Shown: positions 45,837 to 55,100 of the stretch, piece by piece
Numbering within the stretch: position 1 is the stretch's first letter
Layout: every line of letters begins with the position of its first letter
NCBI RefSeq assembly: GCF_004770055.1
Contig: NZ_RQEP01000005.1
Span: forward strand, 992,001 to 1,056,000
From: Leptospira semungkisensis
GTDB taxonomy: Bacteria > Spirochaetota > Leptospiria > Leptospirales > Leptospiraceae
Length of the DNA: 64,000 bases
Reading direction: 5' to 3'
Notes under the pieces: model-generated
Seen by the model: only the letters and a program-made list of their open reading frames with translations
Databases searched by the model: none
Told to the model about the DNA's origin: nothing
Position numbers and translations under genes: made by a program

Positions 45837-46964
45837 TTATTCCTGCAATAATTCCACTTTGCCGGAAATAGGAGTGATGGCTCGGATCTTATCCTTCTTA
45901 AAATCAAGCTCGTATAACGTGAAATTGTTATACGGGCGATAATCCCTATCCTTAGAAGATTTCACGAATTCGGGATCCCCTAGAAAATATACGGAACCGT
46001 TTTTGATGACCGGAAAGCATCCTACAAAAGAAGAATCGTATCTCTGTTTGGTTTTAGTATCTATGATGACTATATTCCCTAATTTGCCGTCCGATCTTTC
46101 CGTAAAAGTCAGTAACTTTCCTTCGGGACCTATGCTGATATTGACCTGTTCTTTAGGATCCGTTATTGGCAAAGGAGCATAAAAAGGAATGGCAAGCTTA
46201 ACTAATTCGCCAGTCAGAGAAGGAAGTTTGTAGAGACGATTTTCTTTTTCTGTCGCGACCTTAACTAAGAACTGATCCTCGGACATAGCATATACGTCAG
46301 TGATCTGTAATTTTTCCTTATCCGTTTCTATCCACGCAAGAGTCTTCAGTTCTCCCGAATCAATAGAATACTTATGAATGGGAACTCTTAACGAATCCTC
46401 TCCATGCTCGGAGTATCGGACTTCGTTTCCTACAAGTACGATTGTCTTTTGATCGAAGGATAAAAAGGGCTGATATCCAGGAAGGGATTTTAACTCCTTC
46501 TCCCGATCGTAATCATACAAAATAGTTTCCCAACGTTCTCCATTCTTACGAGAGAAGAGTAAGACAGACTTATCTTTTAAGAAGCCGCTATTTCCGGGAT
46601 ATGCATCCGAGCTTCCTTTGATGGTTTTACTTTTGGAATTGCTCAGGTTCAAGAGGCTAAGCTCTTTAGATGTTCGAAACAGGATGAGATTCTGTTTTCT
46701 AAATACAGGGATGCCTTTGTCTTGAGTGCTTGTATAGATGAGCCCGGTCTTTCCGTTGCCTGGTGTAATCGAGATGAGTCTGAGAATTCCTTTGTCTTCT
46801 TGGACCGCGAGTACCGGATTCATGAGAGAAACCGGGATCGGATTTACGGAGTAGATCGGTGTTTGATTTAAGAAGATTAAGAAGAAGGGAAATCTTGCGA
46901 GATAGAGGGCGAAGGAAGAGAGAAAAGATCTTTTTCGATTCGACTTCGCTTTCATACGGTCCAA
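45837..46964 (-). CDS. Putative exported beta-propeller-like protein
   Basis: 375 residues. A basic N-terminus and hydrophobic segment (about 17-40) form a signal peptide or anchor. The rest consists of repeating short beta-strand units with Ser/Gly/Asp turns, as in TolB or WD-type propellers (for example NGERWETILYDYD and KLGNIVIIDTKTKQ). I do not recognise a named family. An internal ATG (Met4) is an equally good start. It converges on the MFS gene with 25 bases between. Confidence 0.65.
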   Translation of the reverse strand: MDRMKAKSNRKRSFLSSFALYLARFPFFLIFLNQTPIYSVNPIPVSLMNPVLAVQEDKGILRLISITPGNGKTGLIYTSTQDKGIPVFRKQNLILFRTSKELSLLNLSNSKSKTIKGSSDAYPGNSGFLKDKSVLLFSRKNGERWETILYDYDREKELKSLPGYQPFLSFDQKTIVLVGNEVRYSEHGEDSLRVPIHKYSIDSGELKTLAWIETDKEKLQITDVYAMSEDQFLVKVATEKENRLYKLPSLTGELVKLAIPFYAPLPITDPKEQVNISIGPEGKLLTFTERSDGKLGNIVIIDTKTKQRYDSSFVGCFPVIKNGSVYFLGDPEFVKSSKDRDYRPYNNFTLYELDFKKDKIRAITPISGKVELLQE

Positions 46965-46996
46965 TCTCTCGCGAATTCAGTCTTTCGTCAGTAAAA

Positions 46997-47284
46997 TTAA
47001 CGTTTAATTTCGAATGTTCTAAAAGAGCCTTTTGCCTCTTCCCATTGGATTGTGGCTTCGGTTACTTTTGCTTTTGAAGGGCCTCTTTGCACTGCTTTGT
47101 AGAGATCTTCGATAAAAAGCTTATCACCTTCGACGACCACTTCGACTTCTCCTGTCGGTAGGTTCATCGTGTAGCCTTTTAAACGGCATTCTTGGGCTCT
47201 TTGTAGGACAAAATATCGAAATCCTACCCCTTGTACGGTTCCTCTGATCCGGATTTTTGCCCTAGTATCATTTTTTGCAGCCAT
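46997..47284 (-). CDS. acyP: Acylphosphatase
   Basis: 95 residues, the usual size. The phosphate loop RGTVQGVGFRYFV carries the catalytic arginine. The catalytic asparagine lies in GYTMNLPTGEVEVVVEGD. It hydrolyses acyl phosphates such as acetyl phosphate and 1,3-bisphosphoglycerate. It has an AGGAG ribosome site. It is the third of a run of three minus-strand genes after the Nudix and haemoglobin genes, 36 bases away. Confidence 0.95.
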   Translation of the reverse strand: MAAKNDTRAKIRIRGTVQGVGFRYFVLQRAQECRLKGYTMNLPTGEVEVVVEGDKLFIEDLYKAVQRGPSKAKVTEATIQWEEAKGSFRTFEIKR

Positions 47285-47320
47285 TCAGTGTTGGAACTCC
47301 TGCGACTAAAATATACGCTA

Positions 47321-47752
47321 TTAGTCGATAGAAGAAGCCTTATTTACCATCCACGCGGAGAAATCCTCTAAAAACTTCCAAAGAATTTCTTTCTCCTCTT
47401 CTCCAGCTTCCCATTCCTTGATCGATTTTCGATAGCAGGACAACCAAACTCTTCTCGCCTTCTCATCAATGGGGAAGGGTAGATGTCTTGCTCTCATTCT
47501 GGGAGGTCCGTATTTTTGAACGTAGTAAGCAGGTCCGCCTAAGGCCTGGACCAAAAAATCCGCTGACTTACTGATGCTCTCTTCTAGATTTTCAGGAAAC
47601 ATCCAGGCGATCTCGCTGGATGGGATCTTTGAGTAAAAGGAAGCGACCAGTTCTCTAATTTTAGCCTCACCTAACGTTTGGAATAAAGTATGAAGCTTCG
47701 GATTCGGTGAAGGGGGTCCTAACGGAGGAGTATAGAATTCAGGTTGGTTCAT
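47321..47752 (-). CDS. Truncated haemoglobin (group II-like)
   Basis: 143 residues with the truncated-globin core. [10 protein letters not shown] is helix B with Phe/Tyr near B9-B10. [14 protein letters not shown] is the E/F region. [11 protein letters not shown] contains the proximal histidine (F8), and VWLSCY carries the Trp at G8 seen in groups II and III. It binds haem and oxygen or NO, with roles in NO detoxification or redox sensing. It follows the Nudix gene by 3 bases. Confidence 0.88.
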   Translation of the reverse strand: MNQPEFYTPPLGPPSPNPKLHTLFQTLGEAKIRELVASFYSKIPSSEIAWMFPENLEESISKSADFLVQALGGPAYYVQKYGPPRMRARHLPFPIDEKARRVWLSCYRKSIKEWEAGEEEKEILWKFLEDFSAWMVNKASSID

Positions 47753-47755
47753 TGT

Positions 47756-48232
47756 TTATCGGTTTGCCAAGTAAGTACGGATCTTAGGTTCGAATTCAAC
47801 CAAGAGCTTCTCATACACATCTCTCTTGAACGAGACCACGGTCGAGAGACAATCTTGAAAAGGAATGAATCGAACTACTTCAAACTCTCTTTCATGAATA
47901 TCTAGATCGCAGTCCTCGGCCTTGCCATCCCAATGCATTAGATACCATTTCTGAGTTTGGCCCTTGTATTTCTTTAGATTAGAGCTCAGCTTCAAGCTCT
48001 CCGGAAAGTCATACTCGATCCAAGTCGGATATTCATAGATGATCTCGGCTGTTTTAACACCGACTTCTTCATATAGTTCTCTTTCGGCTGCAGTCTTTGG
48101 ATCTTCTCCATCGTCGATCCCACCTTGGGGAAACTGCCAAGAGCCTTTGAAATTCAAGCGCTCTCCTACCAAGACCTCTCCTTTAGAGTTAAAGACCACC
48201 ATTCCTACGTTCTTTCTATAAGGCTTTTCCAT
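47756..48232 (-). CDS. Nudix hydrolase (RppH/IalA-like)
   Basis: 158 residues. The Nudix box [22 protein letters not shown] has all catalytic acids. The start [12 protein letters not shown] and the WQFPQGG block match RppH-type RNA pyrophosphohydrolases and diadenosine-polyphosphate hydrolases. It may remove pyrophosphate from mRNA 5' ends and so start decay. It is the first gene of the minus-strand trio. Confidence 0.9.
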   Translation of the reverse strand: MEKPYRKNVGMVVFNSKGEVLVGERLNFKGSWQFPQGGIDDGEDPKTAAERELYEEVGVKTAEIIYEYPTWIEYDFPESLKLSSNLKKYKGQTQKWYLMHWDGKAEDCDLDIHEREFEVVRFIPFQDCLSTVVSFKRDVYEKLLVEFEPKIRTYLANR

Positions 48233-48497
48233 CTAAGTAGAGATTCGGGACCGTTATCGAGCTTACAAGCCGATTCTAAGGGGAAATTAGAAAACACTAA
48301 GTTGAAAATGAAGACTGAATCTCATCTACTAATGCTAGATCAAAGTAGAAGTCTTGGACCTTTAGTGATAAGAGAGTAAGAAGTTCTCGCTTAGATTAGT
48401 ATAAAAACTTGATAGATGAATTGAGGATAGACAAAGAGAGGGCAAAAGATTCTTTGGATTAATATTCTTTGACTCTTAAGAGGATGAGTTTCTAACG
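48233..48497. other. 265-base divergent intergenic region
   Basis: It separates the Nudix gene from the SET-domain gene. I see no convincing gene (only a 23-codon frame from 48308) and no strong hairpin. It presumably carries the two divergent promoters, of which I cannot place a clear -35/-10 pair. Confidence 0.4.
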
Positions 48498-48929
48498 ATG
48501 TCGGTCAGATTGAAAGTTCGCGGAACCCAAATACTAACGGAAGAGGATTTTGTAATCAGAGAATCTAATATACCCGGAATCGGAATGGGATTATTTCCAA
48601 AGGAAACTCTGATCAAAGGCGATACGGTAGGATTTTATACTGGCCGGGTCCTAGACGATAGATTAGCCAATTCAGCAAAATATTGTGAATCTAAGTATCT
48701 TCTCTGGATATGCAAGGATCATTGGATCTATGGAGAAGGTAAAGAGTCCAATTATACCCGTTATATTAATCATAGTACTAAGCCAAATGTCCGACTCGTC
48801 GTTTCCACTCGTTGGAAGACAGCAAGGTTCGAAGCAATGCGTAAGATCAAAGCTGGCGAAGAGTTATTCTTCGATTACGGTGACGAGTACTGGATCCATT
48901 TGGATGTTTCTCCGTTAGAACGTAACTAA
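48498..48929 (+). CDS. SET-domain protein (putative lysine methyltransferase)
   Basis: 143 residues, essentially one SET domain. [14 protein letters not shown] is the N-terminal strand, followed by [12 protein letters not shown] and [15 protein letters not shown] with the NHS AdoMet-binding motif. The C-terminal [12 protein letters not shown] carries the catalytic tyrosine. SET enzymes methylate lysines in proteins. Bacterial members are sporadic, and here neither a histone-like substrate nor another methyltransferase is encoded nearby. Monocistronic, with 162 bases before the next gene. Confidence 0.88.
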   Translation: MSVRLKVRGTQILTEEDFVIRESNIPGIGMGLFPKETLIKGDTVGFYTGRVLDDRLANSAKYCESKYLLWICKDHWIYGEGKESNYTRYINHSTKPNVRLVVSTRWKTARFEAMRKIKAGEELFFDYGDEYWIHLDVSPLERN

Positions 48930-49091
48930 TAGAAAATCCAGTCTAAGACGCAAATAATCCTAGTTTAACGACGTAAGAGGTCTGATTTTGGCCTCAGGAA
49001 AGAACTTTTTGGTACTTTCCATCCTTCAATTTTAAGCCTCAATTCAGGCAAGTAGTGGATTCTTGAAAAACAGAAAAGAATATTGGAATCG

Positions 49092-51221
49092 ATGGCGGTT
49101 CCTTATTCTGCAAACGACATAAAAGATAAGAGAAGATCCGTCTATATTTCGCATAAGGCATTGCCTTACTGGACTTGGGTCCTTCCTCTTTTACTCTTTC
49201 ATCTTGCTACCCGGATATCTTTGGCCTTTCAAGTAGATACGGGAGTGTCGATCTCTTATTTACCCATCCCTGTCGGTATCGTGTTATGTTTTTGGTGGGG
49301 GCCTGCGAGAGTTCTTCCCGCAATGTACGCCAACGCGATTTTCTCCGCAAGTCTTTGGGGACTACATGACGTTATCGAATATCCTGTGTATTGTATCTGG
49401 GAAGTGTTGGCAGTCGGAATTTCCTGGCTCTTCTTTATAGAATGGAGAAAGGGAAAGCCCTGGTTACCGGATCTAAGAGAAACAGTTCGCTTCGTACTAT
49501 GGGTTGCATTTCCCGCTTCTTTTTGCAATGGGTTCTTAGTTGCTTGGGGTCTTGTATTTTTCGGGGATCTGCCTTGGGATCATTTATTTATATCGAGTCT
49601 ACAGGGAGTAGTCGCTACCTTATATGATACATTAAGTTTTTCTGTTCCAGCATTGCTATGGTTTACTCCTTGGATGGAATCTAAGGGCTGGAGCAAGACT
49701 AACGGAGCCTGGACGGAAAGAAACGACGCGAACTGGGATAGAAATCGTTTTATCAACTTAAATAAAAGAAAATTATTCGAGATCATCTCTGTGTTCTTAT
49801 TCTGTGGGATCTTTGGCAGATTGATCCCTTCTATAGAATATTGGTTTGTATTCGGTCTATTCGTACTCTGGGCCGCGTTAAGGTTCGGGATCACTCTTGC
49901 ATTGATCGCAAATATTTGGGTGCAAGTAGTGACATTGATCCTTCCTTTCTTATTGGGAGAGATCGATAGTTTTAAAGGATCCAAAGGAGGGCACGACCTA
50001 GTCTTATTAGTGGATCTTGCCATCTTGTGCGTGGTTGCTTTGATTACAGGAAGAGCAACTAGCGATACAAGAAAAGAATTACATAAGAGAAGAAGAATAG
50101 AAGCAAGATTGATCTCTAGCAGAGAGCAATACAGAAAGTTCTTCGAAGAAAATCTTTCTGCGAATTTCATAGCGGACGGCAGCGGTAATTTATTAGCCGC
50201 AAACGCTTCCTTCATAAAAATGTTCGGATTCGAGACCCAAGCAGAGGCAGTATCCAAGGGACTCTCGGATCTATTTCCTTCTTACGATGATTACTCTTTG
50301 TTTTTACAGAAGATCCAGATAGGTTCTCAGTTAGAATCTCACGAGGAATTCTTTTTGGACAAGAGCGGAGTTCCTGTTCATACAACTGGAAACTATTTTG
50401 CGAGTTTGAACAAATCTGGAAAAATAGATACAATCCGAGGTTATCTATTGGATGATACTCTTCGCAGAAAATTGGAGAACCAATTGGTCGAGTCCAAAAA
50501 ATTGGAAACGATAGGAACTCTGGCAGGAGGGATCGCGCACGATTTTAATAATATTCTTCAGATCATATCCGGATATGCGACTCGCATGGAACTCGGGACC
50601 CTGCAGCCTTCTTCTCTTGTAGATGTATCTAGATCCATCAATGCCGCCGCGGGGCGAGGAGCTATTATAGTACGTAGACTTCTTTCTTTGGCACGTAAAG
50701 GCGGAGGAATTTTCAAAACCATAGATATCAACCAGCTCGTAAGCGATATCGTGGATCTGCTTCTTCCCACATTCTCGGAAAATATTCATTTCAAAAAGGA
50801 ATTGAGAGAAGGATCCTCTCTGATCCTAGGAGACTCTTCTCAGTTAGAGCAGGTGTTGATCAATCTCTGTCTCAATGCAAAGGATGCTTTGCCGGATGGA
50901 GGAGAAATTATGATCCGAAGCTTTGCGGTTAAAGGAACTACGATACGAGATTCTTTTCCGCTGTCCGAATCCACAGAATATATTTGCTTAGAGGTTTCGG
51001 ATAACGGAGAAGGAATGAGCGAGGAGACTAAGAAAAGGATCTTCGAGCCTTTCTTTACCACCAAGAATAAGACGCAAGGAAGCGGATTGGGAATGTCCAT
51101 GGTTTACGGGATTATGCAAACACATGAAGGAATGATCCAAGTTAGCTCCGAGCCCGGCAAGGGCACAAGTATACGTTTATTTTTTCCGATTACGCGGCCT
51201 TCTTCTCTCTTGCATTCTTGA
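49092..51221 (+). CDS. Sensor histidine kinase with MASE1-like membrane domain and PAS domain
   Basis: 709 residues from ATG 49092; a TTG nine bases upstream is possible. Eight or so N-terminal helices (about 25-320) form a MASE1-type sensor. A PAS domain (about 340-455) follows. The phospho-acceptor H-box is GGIAHDFNNILQII, the N-box LINLCLNAKDALPDGG, and the G-boxes DNGEGMSEETKKRIFEPFFTTK and GSGLGMSMVYGI. There is no receiver domain and no response regulator next to it, so it is an orphan kinase. Its last 32 bases overlap the convergent hydrolase gene. Confidence 0.92.
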   Translation: MAVPYSANDIKDKRRSVYISHKALPYWTWVLPLLLFHLATRISLAFQVDTGVSISYLPIPVGIVLCFWWGPARVLPAMYANAIFSASLWGLHDVIEYPVYCIWEVLAVGISWLFFIEWRKGKPWLPDLRETVRFVLWVAFPASFCNGFLVAWGLVFFGDLPWDHLFISSLQGVVATLYDTLSFSVPALLWFTPWMESKGWSKTNGAWTERNDANWDRNRFINLNKRKLFEIISVFLFCGIFGRLIPSIEYWFVFGLFVLWAALRFGITLALIANIWVQVVTLILPFLLGEIDSFKGSKGGHDLVLLVDLAILCVVALITGRATSDTRKELHKRRRIEARLISSREQYRKFFEENLSANFIADGSGNLLAANASFIKMFGFETQAEAVSKGLSDLFPSYDDYSLFLQKIQIGSQLESHEEFFLDKSGVPVHTTGNYFASLNKSGKIDTIRGYLLDDTLRRKLENQLVESKKLETIGTLAGGIAHDFNNILQIISGYATRMELGTLQPSSLVDVSRSINAAAGRGAIIVRRLLSLARKGGGIFKTIDINQLVSDIVDLLLPTFSENIHFKKELREGSSLILGDSSQLEQVLINLCLNAKDALPDGGEIMIRSFAVKGTTIRDSFPLSESTEYICLEVSDNGEGMSEETKKRIFEPFFTTKNKTQGSGLGMSMVYGIMQTHEGMIQVSSEPGKGTSIRLFFPITRPSSLLHS

Positions 51222-52227
51222 AGAAGAATGCAAAGCCCTGGATCAACTGATAGATCGCCGGAACCTGTGAGATAGAAATTCCTACGTCTCCGTGAGAGAT
51301 CAAAGGAGTAAGTACTAATTTTGCTTTTTTCTTTGGAAGATGATCCTTCATAATCCTTGCTTCTTGAGAAGGAACTACATTGTCTCCGACTCCATGCACT
51401 ATGGAAACAGGACAGTTTAAAAGATGCAGTTTGTCCTTTACTTGCAGTTCAGTTAAGAAAGAACTCTTGCTTCCTGCGTTTTCTAGGATCTGTTTCCAAA
51501 TATTTTCTCTAAAATTCTTATCTTCTCTCAGTTTGATAAAGACTTCTTTGTTTTCCGGTTTGATGCTTTCTAATACTTTAGGTAGCTCAACCGTATCACG
51601 GGAAAAACTTCCATCTAATACGCATGCCTTGAGCGCGTGTTCCAGTTCGGAATTCTCGGAACGAAGTGCAAACTTTATGAAATTATAAAGTAATATCATT
51701 CTTCCGTATTCGTCCCCTTCTTCGGAAGTCATTACATAGTCCAGAGTAGTTTGCACATCGCAATAGGCGCCGATCGTAAGTATAGATGCGATCTTCTTCC
51801 CTACTTCCGGATCGGAGGCTGCAATGAGGCCCATGCTTCCGGAAAAGGAAGGAGCAAGGTAGGAGATCTTTTGAGTCGGACAATATTCTGAATGAGAAGA
51901 GAGCCAAAGGATCATTTCCTTGATCCTATCTACTGTCTCTTTTACGATCCTGAACTCGGTTACTTCCACCAGTAAAGGAGAGATGACTGTGTATCCGATG
52001 GCGGCCGCAGATTGGCAAACAATTGCAAATCTAGGGTCCTTATTTCCGAGATAGGCTAGGCCATTGACTGCAAGGATGGTTCCGCAGGATTTTCCTTTGG
52101 GGGTATATAAAATAGCGGGAATAGAACCGCCTTTGATCTCGATTTGGATCTCCTTCTCGGATACTTTCGGAGGAGTCGGTAATTGGCAATGGAGAGCGAA
52201 TTTCGCTGCCTTCCATAAATATTTCAT
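51190..52227 (-). CDS. Alpha/beta hydrolase-like protein
   Basis: 345 residues. A beta-strand-turn lead (GTILAVNGLAYLGNKDP) resembles the oxyanion region of alpha/beta hydrolases. The nucleophile elbow is divergent: SYLAPSFSGSMG instead of a clean GxSxG. A late Asp lies in VHGVGDNVVPSQEA and the His in LISHGDVG. The probable substrate is an ester or acyl compound. Its 3' end overlaps the convergent histidine-kinase gene by 32 bases, so the C-terminal codons of both genes share DNA. Confidence 0.75.
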   Translation of the reverse strand: MKYLWKAAKFALHCQLPTPPKVSEKEIQIEIKGGSIPAILYTPKGKSCGTILAVNGLAYLGNKDPRFAIVCQSAAAIGYTVISPLLVEVTEFRIVKETVDRIKEMILWLSSHSEYCPTQKISYLAPSFSGSMGLIAASDPEVGKKIASILTIGAYCDVQTTLDYVMTSEEGDEYGRMILLYNFIKFALRSENSELEHALKACVLDGSFSRDTVELPKVLESIKPENKEVFIKLREDKNFRENIWKQILENAGSKSSFLTELQVKDKLHLLNCPVSIVHGVGDNVVPSQEARIMKDHLPKKKAKLVLTPLISHGDVGISISQVPAIYQLIQGFAFFFKNAREKKAA

Positions 52228-52490
52228 ATTCGTATTACAGCCCGTTCTGGGTTAAGATCCGATAACATTCTCATGACGATTTACGGTCCTGTGCAAAAGT
52301 TCTATTACTTAGCCTGCAATCCATTCTTTTAAGCAAAAAGCCCGGAATGCGGATTCCGTGTTCCAATCATAATAGGTTCCAGAATTCCGGTAATCAGTTT
52401 TCCGGACTTCTCTTTTTCGAACGGGCGAATTCTTCTTTGCCTGGGTTATAAAATACCAATGCTCCGAAAAAATCACATTAGGGTATTTGA
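52228..52490. other. 263-base intergenic region with a short hairpin
   Basis: It contains the hairpin CGGAAT-GCGG-ATTCCG (52343-52358) preceded by AAAAAGCC, and otherwise no gene. It separates the hydrolase (minus) from the recombinase-like gene (plus) and probably holds their promoters. Confidence 0.4.
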
Positions 52491-53069
52491 ATGAAAAAAG
52501 AAAGAAAAGCCAAGATTTTCAATACAAAGTCCAGCGCGCTAAGCAAGGAAGAGATCCGAGTCTTATTGAACGCCTCAAAGACTCATGAGAATCATTATCT
52601 CTGGTTCAGAATGTTGTACTCTTTCGGATTGCAGGTGGCGGAGCTGGTCTCCCTGAGAGTAGGGGACGTGGATTGGGAAAGTCATCGGGTGCGTATCCAT
52701 CATTCCCAAAAACTGAATGCTAGAAATCCTCTGATCCCGATTTCGTTGCGTAGAGATCTCTGGTTCGCTTCTCAGGGAAAGCAATATGAGGACTTTCTAT
52801 GCTCCGGAAGATCGGGTAGGGTTCATCCTAGGACCATCCAGAAAATGTTCACGAAACTTGGGGATATGACCGGAGTTCCGGTAAGCGTAATTCGTCTTAG
52901 GAGATCGCTTGCTTCTCATTTAATGGAGGCGGGTTGGGACCACGAAAGTATTCGGGAGCAGCTCGGACTGTCCTCCCGAAAGTCACTCAGGGATTTAGTG
53001 GGCGAAAAACCGGAGACTCGATCTGGCAAGATATTTCCTTTGGAAGATATCCAGGGTTCGGCCGCTTAA
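52491..53069 (+). CDS. Degenerate tyrosine-recombinase (XerC/D-fold) protein
   Basis: 192 residues covering only the catalytic domain, with no N-terminal DNA-clamp domain. The fold is clear: MLYSFGLQVAELVSLRVGDVDW, NPLIPISL and RLRRSLASHLMEAGW...LGLSS. The active site is not intact. Arg I is Gln48, the box II His is Ile134, the later His is Leu160 and the tyrosine position near 169 is Leu. Only Arg137 (and perhaps Lys74) remain. It is therefore unlikely to cut DNA and may be a binding or regulatory protein. No att site or mobile-element neighbour is visible. The STAS gene follows after 126 bases. Confidence 0.78.
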   Translation: MKKERKAKIFNTKSSALSKEEIRVLLNASKTHENHYLWFRMLYSFGLQVAELVSLRVGDVDWESHRVRIHHSQKLNARNPLIPISLRRDLWFASQGKQYEDFLCSGRSGRVHPRTIQKMFTKLGDMTGVPVSVIRLRRSLASHLMEAGWDHESIREQLGLSSRKSLRDLVGEKPETRSGKIFPLEDIQGSAA

Positions 53070-53195
53070 ATTTCTACAAAGAGGGAACATGCACGAGGAG
53101 ATGGGAAAAAATTCTTGTAAAACCCCATTTCCTCACTAATTTAGTCTACGGCGAACTTTCCGCTCCCCTTTTGAATCTAAAAAAGGAAATTTTCT

Positions 53196-53573
53196 TTGTC
53201 GGAATTTGATCCTATGGATCGTCGCTCGGAGCCTAGCTTGGAAATCAAAACTAAAAAAGTGGGTAAGCATACCCTAGTTCAATTAGACGGCAGGCTGGAT
53301 ATCACCCACTCGGACGAGGTAGAAGCAAAACTTCTAGACGATGTTCAAGCCGGCCAAGGTGATATCGTTATTAACTTGCAGAATATTTCCTATATCTCTT
53401 CTTCCGGAATCAGAATATTCGTAGGAATGGTTCGTGAATTAGAGAAGCAAAACCGAAAACTAAAACTCTGCAATATCACGCCTAACGTGAAAAAAGTTTT
53501 CGATGTGGTAGAACTCTTGGATCTGTTCGAAGTTTACGAAACCGAACAAGAAGCACTAGCTACTTTAAAATAG
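53196..53573 (+). CDS. STAS-domain anti-sigma factor antagonist
   Basis: 125 residues from a TTG with AAGGAA eight bases upstream. An ATG at 53214 is an alternative start. A single STAS domain: LVQLDGRLDITHSDEVEAKLLDD, then IVINLQNISYISSSGIRIF, where the SSS cluster holds the serine normally phosphorylated by an anti-sigma kinase. It should act in a partner-switching pathway. The only GHKL kinase-like proteins in this window are at 13302 and 61079, so the cognate kinase is not adjacent. Confidence 0.9.
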   Translation: MSEFDPMDRRSEPSLEIKTKKVGKHTLVQLDGRLDITHSDEVEAKLLDDVQAGQGDIVINLQNISYISSSGIRIFVGMVRELEKQNRKLKLCNITPNVKKVFDVVELLDLFEVYETEQEALATLK

Positions 53574-53595
53574 ATCCTTAGGGGAGCTATCGAAT

Positions 53596-55098
53596 ATGGA
53601 GTCCCCCTCAAAATCCGTTCGCAACTTTCAATTTTCGGAATTACAAGGCCTTGTTTGTCTCGGGGCCTTCTCTCTTCTTTATCTTCTTTTGTTTCGGGTT
53701 TCGGGACTAGAATTCCCACCTGTTTGGCCGGACGAAGTCTTATTCTATTCTCCTTCTCTCGACTTTGCTAAGAATGGGACCTTCCGAACGGATGTGCTGG
53801 AAGGTTTAGTAAAGGGAATGGAAGTCCAAACTCTTTGGATGCCTCCCATATTCTTTATCTCGAACGGTTGGGTGCTTCGATTCTTTGGAGAAGGGTTAGA
53901 AATACTCAGGATCTTTGCTGCGATCATTTCTCTTGGGAGCGTTTGGATCTTTTGGTTCTTACTAAAGACATTCGACTTCTCGCCTGGCGCAAGATTAGGA
54001 GCCTCCTTGCTTTTGATCTCGGATCTACTTTTTTTAAGAGTAGGTTGGACAGCAAGAATGGAAGCTCTCTGCCTCTTCTGGGCTTTATTCTCCTTGTACA
54101 TTTTGGCAAGAAGAGCAAGACCGGAAAACTTTCTGCCATTACAACAATGGGAAGCGTTTCTCTCCGGTTTCTTCTTGGGACTTTCTTTCTTATCTCATCC
54201 TTTTGGAGCCATCTTCGGAATTCCTGCGCTTATACTAATCCATCAAGCCAAGGCATGGAGAGCATGGATGTTTTGGTTGGGAGGCTTGGTTCCGATCCTT
54301 GCTTGGGGAATTTGGATCCATCCTCACTGGGATATTTTTCTGTATCAATTCGGTGCTCAATTCGGAAGAAAGAAGGATCTATTCCAATCCTTCTCTCCTC
54401 TTACTAAGATCAAAGTATTGTTAGGTGGATACGAATCACCTGGATTGAGATTATTCTTTTATATAGCTCTTGGCTTGGGGCTCTGGGTATTCCGAAAAGA
54501 GATCTTGGAAAAATTCAGAACTACCTTTTTCTTTTCTTGTTGGACTATCTCTATTTTATTCTTTCTTATACTCTCTACGGAATACTATTACGTAATGTAT
54601 CTCTGCGTTCCTTTGTCCGCATTGGGTGGATTCTTTTTTGAAAGGATCAAAAGCAGAAGAGTGCAATTCATCGCGGCTATTTTAGTTTTTTCAAATATTG
54701 CGATATTAGTAAATGCGTATAAAAGGATCGGTTTTGCGAATTCCGATTTTGATCTGAGAGAAAGACTTTATGAATCCTTGAGCCAAGAATTAAAGGGTTC
54801 TAAAAAGATATATTTGCAGGCAATTCCAGATCCTTATTTTCAGATCAGAAAAGCTCGCCCTGATTTGCAGGTATTGGAATTTATCCCGGGAGAATTGCCC
54901 ATCCCGAAAGAAGATTTTATCCAGACCTTGGATTCTATAGATACATTCGTTTTCTCGGATCGCCAGAAAAGAAATGAACATGTGCAGGCCTATCTAGAAG
55001 GGAATGCATCCAGATTTAAAAAGATCAGGATCAGTGCGGAGCCTTCTACTCTCAGAAAGGTCGCTAGCGTAGAAGCAGAAGTCTATCGTAGGCGTTAG
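53596..55098 (+). CDS. Glycosyltransferase family 39-like membrane protein
   Basis: 500 residues with about 11 membrane helices. The first periplasmic loop contains WPDEVLFY with the acidic DE pair typical of GT39/ArnT-type lipid-linked glycosyltransferases. A hydrophilic C-terminal domain (about 395-500) follows the last helix. It would move a sugar from a polyprenyl-phosphate donor to a lipid or protein on the periplasmic side. The SGNH lipoprotein gene follows after 2 bases. Confidence 0.87.
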   Translation: MESPSKSVRNFQFSELQGLVCLGAFSLLYLLLFRVSGLEFPPVWPDEVLFYSPSLDFAKNGTFRTDVLEGLVKGMEVQTLWMPPIFFISNGWVLRFFGEGLEILRIFAAIISLGSVWIFWFLLKTFDFSPGARLGASLLLISDLLFLRVGWTARMEALCLFWALFSLYILARRARPENFLPLQQWEAFLSGFFLGLSFLSHPFGAIFGIPALILIHQAKAWRAWMFWLGGLVPILAWGIWIHPHWDIFLYQFGAQFGRKKDLFQSFSPLTKIKVLLGGYESPGLRLFFYIALGLGLWVFRKEILEKFRTTFFFSCWTISILFFLILSTEYYYVMYLCVPLSALGGFFFERIKSRRVQFIAAILVFSNIAILVNAYKRIGFANSDFDLRERLYESLSQELKGSKKIYLQAIPDPYFQIRKARPDLQVLEFIPGELPIPKEDFIQTLDSIDTFVFSDRQKRNEHVQAYLEGNASRFKKIRISAEPSTLRKVASVEAEVYRRR

Positions 55099-55100
55099 AG

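Noticed and set aside
48308..48379. 23-codon frame in the Nudix/SET intergenic region
   Set aside because: No ribosome site, no recognisable protein features, and length expected by chance.
52491..53069. Integrase-like gene as sign of a prophage or integron
   Set aside because: Active-site residues are missing and no phage genes, att repeats or tRNA target lie nearby.
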